From NCBI GenBank assembly GCA_046295215.1, contig JBKBNP010000022.1:1-64000 (forward strand): DNA of 64,000 nt. The letters run 5' to 3'. The notes below the pieces were generated by a model. That model had not been told where the DNA came from. It made no database searches and saw only the letters and a program-made list of their open reading frames with translations. The DNA is from Szabonella sp046295215 (GTDB taxonomy: Bacteria > Pseudomonadota > Alphaproteobacteria > Rhodobacterales > Rhodobacteraceae). Positions 59,121 to 64,000 of the stretch are shown here, piece after piece. Both the position numbers and the translations under genes were made by a program. The number at the start of each line of letters is the position of its first letter. Position 1 is the stretch's first letter.

Positions 59121-60086
59121 TTACTGCATCAGCCCCGCTTCGCGGTAGAATTTTACCGCACCGTCATGCAGCGGTGCGGAATTGCCGTCATTCACCATCT
59201 GCTCGGGGTCGAGATTGCCCAGCGCCGGGTGCAGGCCCTTGAACTGGTCGAGGTTTTCGAAGATCGCCTTGACCACGTTGTAGACGATCTCCTCGGACAC
59301 ATCGGTCGAGGAAACGAAGGTGGCCCCCACGCCGAAGGTCGTGACATCCTCGGCGGTGCCGCGATACATGCCGCCCGGAATCGTGGCGATACGGTAATAG
59401 GGGTTCGCCTCGATCAGCCCGGCAATCGCGTCGCCGGTGACATTGACCAGCACCGTGTCACAGGCGGTCGTCGCCTCCTGAATGGCACCCGAGGGGTGGC
59501 CGACCGTGTAGACCATTGCATCGACATTGTTGTCACACAGCGCCGCCGCCTGTTCCGCCGGGGGCAGTTCCGAGGCGACCGCGAAATCGCCCGTGGTCCA
59601 GCCGAGAGCTTCCAGCACCACATCCATCGTGGCGCGCTGGCCCGATCCGGGGTTGCCGATATTGACCCGCTTGCCCTTCAGATCCTCGAAGCTGGTGATC
59701 CCCGCATCGGCGCGGGCCACCACGGTAAAGGGCTCGGGATGCAGCGAGAATACCGCGCGCAGCCCCTCATAGGCGCCCGCATCCGCGAATTGCGCCGAAC
59801 CGTTGTAGGAATGGAACTGGATGTCGGATTGCGCCACCCCGAATTCCATCTCGCCCGAGCGGATCGCGTTGACGTTGAACACCGAGCCGCCCGTCGATTC
59901 CACGCCGCAGCGGATGCCATGGGTTGCGCGGTCCCGGTTAACCAGACGGCAGATCGCGCCGCCTGCGGGATAATAGACGCCGGTCACACCGCCGGTGCCG
60001 ATGGAAATGAACGTCTGCTGGGCCTGTGCCGCGCCCCCTGCGAGTGCAAGGGCGGCGGCCGCGCCGGCCATCCAGAACTTGGTCAT
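59121..60086 (-). CDS. TAXI-family TRAP transporter solute receptor
   Basis: A 321-residue periplasmic binding protein. Residues 1-22 are a signal peptide ending AAQAQ. The TAXI fold begins FISIGTGGVTGVYYPAGGAI, with ARADAGITSFEDLKGKRVNI and NIGNPGSGQRATMDVVLEA as family signatures. It delivers the substrate to the fused permease encoded next. The gene starts the minus-strand operon and faces the divergent RpiR gene across 173 bases that contain a perfect palindrome. Confidence 0.94.
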   Translation of the reverse strand: MTKFWMAGAAAALALAGGAAQAQQTFISIGTGGVTGVYYPAGGAICRLVNRDRATHGIRCGVESTGGSVFNVNAIRSGEMEFGVAQSDIQFHSYNGSAQFADAGAYEGLRAVFSLHPEPFTVVARADAGITSFEDLKGKRVNIGNPGSGQRATMDVVLEALGWTTGDFAVASELPPAEQAAALCDNNVDAMVYTVGHPSGAIQEATTACDTVLVNVTGDAIAGLIEANPYYRIATIPGGMYRGTAEDVTTFGVGATFVSSTDVSEEIVYNVVKAIFENLDQFKGLHPALGNLDPEQMVNDGNSAPLHDGAVKFYREAGLMQ

Positions 60087-60188
60087 TGCCTTCTCCTGTT
60101 GTTATGTCATTGGGCCGCATTCCGGCCCTGAACCCTGACGAAATGCCGCATGCATTGTCATTGGGACTTGTCCAGTGAAACAAATGTA

Positions 60189-60211
60189 TTGATTCTGTCA
60201 AACAGAATCAA
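60189..60211. promoter_or_regulatory. Perfect palindromic operator between the TAXI-TRAP operon and rpiR
   Basis: TTGATTCTGT (60189-60198) and ACAGAATCAA (60202-60211) are perfect inverted arms separated by CAA. It lies in the 173-base divergent gap, 48 bases before the rpiR ATG and about 100 bases before the SBP ATG. The RpiR protein next to it is the likely ligand. Confidence 0.7.
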
Positions 60212-60259
60212 AATTGTATCAGTTCCGAGTTGCACCGCCTTCCGCAGGGGAACAGATCG

Positions 60260-61258
60260 ATGCGCGAACAGGATGCCGACCCCGGGGATGAATGCCTGAC
60301 CGCGACAGGGCGCGATGGGGGTGGCCGCCCCGGGCCGCTTGCTGACCCTCAGGCCGGGTCTCCGACGGAAACCCTGCGCTTGCGGATGACGGATCTGGTC
60401 CGGAGCGGTGCGCCGGGACTGCGTGGCTTTGCGGGCTGGCTCGCGGCGCGGCCCGAGGAACTGGCCTTCCATTCAGTGCGAAGTCTGGCCGAGGCCGCGG
60501 GCACCGACGCCAATATCGTGATGCGGGCCATGAAGGCGGCAGGCTATGACAGTTTCGCCAAGACGCGAAAGGCCGTGCAGCAGGCCCTGCGCGAGGCCGA
60601 CCGGGGCTATGTCGCGCGGGCCGGTGCGCTGGCGAAGCAGTCCTCGGGCGCGCTTCTGGGGGAACTCGCCGGGGCGGCACGGTCCAACGCCGAGGCGGTG
60701 TTCGATGCCGCGCTCGGGGCGGCCATGGAGGAAATCGTGCCGCATCTGCTGGCAGCGCGGCGCATCCATTGCATCGGGGTGCGGATGGGCTATGCGCTGG
60801 CGCATTACTTCACCTATCGCGGCGCGGTCGCCCATGGCAATGTCACGCCCTCGCCCGCACAGCCGGGGCTGATCGTCGACCAGCTCGCCGATTGTGGCGC
60901 CGAGGATGTGGTGATCGTGATTTCCTTCGCGCATTATTCCGCCGAGGTCGTGCGCGCCGCCCGCATCGCCCATGCCCGGGGCGCGAGGGTGATCGCGCTG
61001 ACCGACCGGAGCGATTCACCCTTGGTGCAGGATGCCTGGCGCGTGCTGCGCGCGCCCGTTGCGGGGCCGCATGTGATGTATTCCATCGCCGGGGCGTTCC
61101 TGATCGTGGAGACGCTGCTCGAACTGATGGCGGCCCGCGACCCGGCAGCCCGCGACCGGATCGAAGGGTTCGAGAGCCGGCTTCTGGAACTCGGCGCCTA
61201 TGTCGGCAACCCGCAATCGCCCCCCCGCCGCAAGGCCGACTCCCGGATCAGGCCATGA
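60260..61258 (+). CDS. RpiR/MurR-family transcriptional regulator with SIS domain
   Basis: A 332-residue regulator. The N-terminal RpiR helix-turn-helix is at about residues 30-110 (HSVRSLAEAAGTDANIVMRA). The C-terminal SIS domain, a phosphosugar-type binding fold, has RIHCIGVRMGYALAHYFTYR, then VVIVISFAHYSAEVVRAARI and ARGARVIALTDRSDSPL. ATG at 60260 is chosen (AGGGG upstream). It is divergent from the TRAP-BKACE operon and probably represses it through the palindrome at 60189-60211. Some SIS regulators of amino-acid-like catabolism bind non-sugar ligands. Confidence 0.92.
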   Translation: MREQDADPGDECLTATGRDGGGRPGPLADPQAGSPTETLRLRMTDLVRSGAPGLRGFAGWLAARPEELAFHSVRSLAEAAGTDANIVMRAMKAAGYDSFAKTRKAVQQALREADRGYVARAGALAKQSSGALLGELAGAARSNAEAVFDAALGAAMEEIVPHLLAARRIHCIGVRMGYALAHYFTYRGAVAHGNVTPSPAQPGLIVDQLADCGAEDVVIVISFAHYSAEVVRAARIAHARGARVIALTDRSDSPLVQDAWRVLRAPVAGPHVMYSIAGAFLIVETLLELMAARDPAARDRIEGFESRLLELGAYVGNPQSPPRRKADSRIRP

Positions 61259-61345
61259 CCCGGCCCGCGCCTGCCGGAGGGGAGGCGGACAACGGGCGAA
61301 AGCCCGCACAGACGCAGTTCTGGGGGAGAGGATCGGAGGGGGAAG

Positions 61346-61422
61346 TGGTGGCGAGGGAGGGACTCGAACCCTCGACCTTGCGATTATGAGTCGCACGCTC
61401 TAACCAGCTGAGCTACCTAGCC
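61346..61422 (-). tRNA. tRNA-Met (anticodon CAT)
   Basis: A 77-base tRNA with encoded CCA (plus strand TGG at 61346-61348). The anticodon CAT is at 61388-61386 in loop CTCATAA. D-arm AGCTCAGCTGGTTAGAGC and T-arm GAGGGTTCGAGTCCCTC are complete. It looks like elongator tRNA-Met; the lysidine-modified tRNA-Ile2 also reads CAT in the gene and cannot be fully excluded. The acceptor stem GGCTAGG/CCTCGCC has one mismatch, U4 against C69; GGCGAGG would pair fully. Confidence 0.93.
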
Positions 61423-61434
61423 ACTTGAGCCGGG

Positions 61435-61463
61435 TGACTAGGTCAGCGTCCCGACAGCGTCAA
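61435..61463 (-). promoter_or_regulatory. Promoter of the tRNA-Met gene overlapping the hyuA-like stop codon
   Basis: On the minus strand TTGACG (61463-61458), 17 bases, then TAGTCA (61440-61435) ends 12 bases before the tRNA 5' end. The TGA inside TTGACG is the stop codon of the upstream hydantoinase-family gene. Confidence 0.45.
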
Positions 61464-63580
61464 GTGGAAATCGACAGGGGGGGCCGATTGCCGGTGGGCG
61501 GGTCGGCAGGGATGCCGGGGCGCAGACCGGACGACTGGCCGGGCATCAAGCCGGACAGCGGGGGCTCGGGCAACCGGTCGGGCTCGGGATGGGCAATGCG
61601 GGGTCGCCCCGAGGCGGTGACGGCAATCGTCGCCTCGATGAACATCGGGCGGCCCTCGATTTCCGCCTCCCTTATGTCACGCGCCACGGTGACGAGCAGA
61701 TCCGCCGCCCCGGCAAGGCGCGCACGCGCCTCGGCCTCGGCGCGCAGCGCGGTTTCCATCGCGTCCAGCGCATCGGAGGCCCGGGTGAACCGGGCCGGGC
61801 CATAGGACAGATGGGCGATGAACTGCCCTTCGCCTTCGGAACTCACCACCCCTGTCGCGCGCTGGCTGACCTGCCCCACAACGGCCCCGATGGCATTGGC
61901 CACACCGGCATGGTCGGGCAGGATCATCCGCGCCCCGAGCCTGTGACCGACCGCCCCGTAATAGGCCGGGGCAGAGGCCCCGAGCCCGATGACCGGCACG
62001 CCCAGACGGGCCGAAAACTCCACCACGCCACGGTGGTTGCCAAGCCCGGCCCGCGTCAGCGGATGGCGGGCCAGCGCCGCCGCATCGGCCCCGGCAAAAC
62101 CCGGATCCTCGGCAAAGGCGGCCTCCAGCAGGCAGGTTACGGTCTGTTCGGTCAACTGGTCGACAATCATCCGGGCCAGGGTGGCGGCGTCGGGCGCGAT
62201 GCGTTCACCATTTCCCGCGCGCCGCCGTGCCATGAGGTCCAGCGCCTTGCGCGCGGCCCCCGCATCCCAGTCGCGCAGCATGTCCAGTTCATGACTGGCG
62301 TCGGACGGGGTCACGCCCGCGACCATCACCAGCCCGCGCGCCACCAGCCGGTCCAGCGCGGCCGCCTCCAGCCGCGTCGTCAACGCCCGGTCGAGCGGCA
62401 TCGGCGCGGTGATGCGCGCCAGAAGGCCCGCCTCGCGCGCCGCCAGCCCCTCGGCCCGCCCGGCCATCGGGATCACGAAACGCCCGTCATGTTCTCCCGC
62501 GATGCCGGTGGACAGCGCGCGGTCAAGGGCGGCATGCACCATCGCGCCATGCTCCACCGCCAGCAGCGAGACCGGCACCAGCCGTCGCGGACCCAGCCTC
62601 AGCGCCGCCGACAGGCCCCCGGACACCAGATGCACCTCGCTGTCACCGCCAAGCCCGGTGGTGCGCATCGCCACCGCCTCGACCATGGTGCGCAGCCCCC
62701 CCACCCGCGCGCCCATCGGATCGATCTCGGGCAGGCCGCCGCGCAAAAGCGCCACATCGGTCGTCGTGCCCCCGATGTCCGACACCAGCGCATCGCTTTC
62801 CCCGGTCAGCCAGCGCGCCCCCACGATGGAGGCGGCGGGGCCAGAGAGGATCGTCTCGATGGGCCGCTCGCGCACCATCGCCGCCGAGATCAGCGCGCCA
62901 TCGCCGCGCACCACCATCACCGGCGCAGAAATCTCCCGCAGGGACAGGTGGGATTCGCAGGCCGTCACCAGCCGGTCGATCATCCCGATCAGCCGCGCGT
63001 TCAGCACCGCTGTCAGGGCGCGTTTCGGCCCGTTGAGATTGGCCGAAAGCTCGTGCGAGCAGGTCACCGCCCGGCCCGTGACGCGACGGATCACATCGCG
63101 CGCGGCGGTTTCATGGGCCGCATTGCGGGTGGCGAACCGTGCCGCCACCGCAAAGCCCTCGACCTCCAGACCGGTCAGGGCACGCTCCAGCCCGGCAAGG
63201 TCCAGCGGGGCGGCCTCGGTGCCCGCATGGCTATGCCCGCCCGCCAGCACGATCACCGGATCGCCGCGCATCGCCTCCTCCAGCCCGGCGCGGGCGCGGT
63301 CATCCGCGTCAAAGCCGATGAACACCAGCGCCACGCGCCCGCCCTGCCCCTCGACCAGCGCATTGGTGGCCAGCGTGGTGGAGAGCGACACCATGGAGAT
63401 GTCACGCGGCGCCACCCCGGCCGCGGCCATGGCCGCATCCACCGCCCCGCCGATCCCCTGCGCGAGATCGCCCCGCGTGGTCAGCGCCTTGGCCTTGCCC
63501 AGAACGGCATCCGCGTCCGGGTCCAGCACCACCGCATCGGTATAGGTTCCGCCCGTATCCACGCCCAGAAAAAGGGTCAT
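61460..63580 (-). CDS. Hydantoinase/oxoprolinase-family (HyuA-type) protein
   Basis: A 706-residue HyuA-type ATPase subunit. The N-terminal phosphate loop is LGVDTGGTYTDAVVLD and the second ATP motif is LVSDIGGTTTDVALLRGGLP at about residues 264-283. Family enzymes open cyclic amides such as N-methylhydantoin or 5-oxoproline, or carboxylate acetone/acetophenone, usually with a HyuB partner. No hyuB is adjacent: a tRNA follows and rpoN precedes. The start at 63580 has GGAG upstream; the longer frame runs back through rpoN in another frame. Activity without HyuB is uncertain. Confidence 0.88.
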   Translation of the reverse strand: MTLFLGVDTGGTYTDAVVLDPDADAVLGKAKALTTRGDLAQGIGGAVDAAMAAAGVAPRDISMVSLSTTLATNALVEGQGGRVALVFIGFDADDRARAGLEEAMRGDPVIVLAGGHSHAGTEAAPLDLAGLERALTGLEVEGFAVAARFATRNAAHETAARDVIRRVTGRAVTCSHELSANLNGPKRALTAVLNARLIGMIDRLVTACESHLSLREISAPVMVVRGDGALISAAMVRERPIETILSGPAASIVGARWLTGESDALVSDIGGTTTDVALLRGGLPEIDPMGARVGGLRTMVEAVAMRTTGLGGDSEVHLVSGGLSAALRLGPRRLVPVSLLAVEHGAMVHAALDRALSTGIAGEHDGRFVIPMAGRAEGLAAREAGLLARITAPMPLDRALTTRLEAAALDRLVARGLVMVAGVTPSDASHELDMLRDWDAGAARKALDLMARRRAGNGERIAPDAATLARMIVDQLTEQTVTCLLEAAFAEDPGFAGADAAALARHPLTRAGLGNHRGVVEFSARLGVPVIGLGASAPAYYGAVGHRLGARMILPDHAGVANAIGAVVGQVSQRATGVVSSEGEGQFIAHLSYGPARFTRASDALDAMETALRAEAEARARLAGAADLLVTVARDIREAEIEGRPMFIEATIAVTASGRPRIAHPEPDRLPEPPLSGLMPGQSSGLRPGIPADPPTGNRPPLSIST

Positions 63581-63659
63581 TCGCGTCCACACTCCTGCCT
63601 TTGGCCATCGGGGGGCGAGCCTAAGGCATTTGCAGGCGGCGGCAAGGGTCCGCCCGGGG

Positions 63660-64000
63660 TCAGGCCCCCGGTCCTGCGATGTTTCGCCCGGCAAGGCGGC
63701 GGCGATGCGCGGGCGGGATGCCCAGAAGGCTCCGGTATTTCGCGACCGTCCGGCGCGCGATGGCAACGCCCGCCGCGCCCAGCGCAGCGCCGATCCGGTC
63801 ATCGCTGAGCGGATCGTGCGGATCCTCCGCCGCGACGAGGGCGGCGAGTTGCGCGCGCACCGCTTCGGCCGATTGCACCGTGGCGGCAGTCGCCGCTTCG
63901 TCCGGTCCGGCCCCGGCGGCCTGCTTTCGCCCCTCGGCCCCCGCCTTGCCGCCAAAGAGCGTGCGCAGCCAGAGCGTGCCGCGCGGGGTCTCAAGGCTGA
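63660..64000 (-). CDS. rpoN: RNA polymerase sigma-54 factor, C-terminal part (truncated by window end)
   Basis: Only the last 112 residues are present, read from the window edge. ETPRGTLWLRTLF and the RpoN box ARRTVAKYRSLLGIP near the C terminus identify the DNA-binding end that recognises the -24 element. The stretch between (KAGAEGRKQAAGAGPDEAA) is a variable linker. Sigma-54 directs transcription at -24/-12 promoters with AAA+ activators, in Rhodobacteraceae often for nitrogen or flagellar genes. Confidence 0.9.
   Translation of the reverse strand, partial: SLETPRGTLWLRTLFGGKAGAEGRKQAAGAGPDEAATAATVQSAEAVRAQLAALVAAEDPHDPLSDDRIGAALGAAGVAIARRTVAKYRSLLGIPPAHRRRLAGRNIAGPGA

Noticed and set aside
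50949..60086. Genomic island or prophage reading of the catabolic region.
   Set aside because: No integrase, transposase, tRNA-end duplication or change in base composition seen; the tRNA at 61346 is intact with no visible attachment repeat.
56172..60131. A 1319-codon plus-strand frame opposite the TRAP genes.
   Set aside because: His/Arg/Gln-rich antisense of a membrane protein, with no recognisable domain.
61589..63808. A 739-codon plus-strand frame opposite the HyuA-like gene.
   Set aside because: Antisense frame with no motif; HyuA motifs are clear on the minus strand.

Overview
The window looks like a chromosomal segment of an alphaproteobacterium of the Rhodobacteraceae (Rhodobacter/Gemmobacter/Tabrizicola-like). 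Base composition is GC-rich throughout. Diagnostic neighbourhoods are the cobA-DUF2849-cysI-cysH-DUF934 sulfate assimilation operon with a divergent Lrp regulator and a bacterial-type ferredoxin-NADP reductase, a DUF1127 (CcaF1-like) gene followed by CCUCCUCCC-loop 'cuckoo' sRNAs, and a dcw cluster preceded by a long UpsM-like leader. I see no prophage, IS element or CRISPR array. One short assembly gap (10 N, 22323-22332) sits in homopolymer-rich sequence.

Layout, left half. 1-275 is the promoter and boxA-containing leader of an rRNA operon that runs leftwards out of the window. Then come a bactofilin, a hotdog thioesterase, a crotonase-family protein, serS, a lytic transglycosylase, ssb, a SufT-like protein and an A-type Fe-S carrier. 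Between the last two is a SatD-like regulator plus DUF3307 membrane protein, preceded by three 18-bp palindromes that contain the predicted -35 and -10. Next are tpiA, a P450, the cys operon (10432-14322), fpr, an Ala-rich membrane-anchored protein and infC with an apparent AUA start. 16796-23331 carries XdhC, molybdopterin-binding, CoxE-like and MoxR-like maturation genes with an OmpA-family gene wedged in. A LysR regulator diverges from gcdH, followed by an exported 1087-residue caspase-like protein.

Middle. Minus-strand pxpB-pxpC-pxpA (5-oxoprolinase) follow mraY, so the dcw cluster (mraZ-rsmH-ftsL-ftsI-murE-murF-mraY) ends there and does not continue into murD/ftsW. Upstream of mraZ lie five 10-bp-spaced MraZ-type boxes and a perfect hairpin, then mrp. 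41893-42640 holds the DUF1127 gene and five tandem two-hairpin sRNA units. benE-like and FAH-family genes follow.

Right half. 44797-49878 encodes a 1693-residue Ala/Lys/Glu-rich coiled-coil protein with a C-terminal M15/VanY-type zinc peptidase motif and no signal peptide; it is the least explained gene here. 50058-61258 is a catabolic island: IclR, a solute-binding-protein-like protein without a signal peptide, a CaiB/BaiF CoA transferase, then a minus-strand operon of TAXI-TRAP transporter, Usp, class III aminotransferase, BKACE and MaoC, divergent from an RpiR regulator across a perfect operator palindrome. A tRNA-Met(CAT), a hydantoinase/oxoprolinase-family gene and the 3' end of rpoN close the window.

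A dispersed intergenic repeat (GC hairpins plus a GAGGTATTT...CCAAGATGAAA-type tail) occurs seven times, mostly between converging genes, where it probably acts as a terminator.
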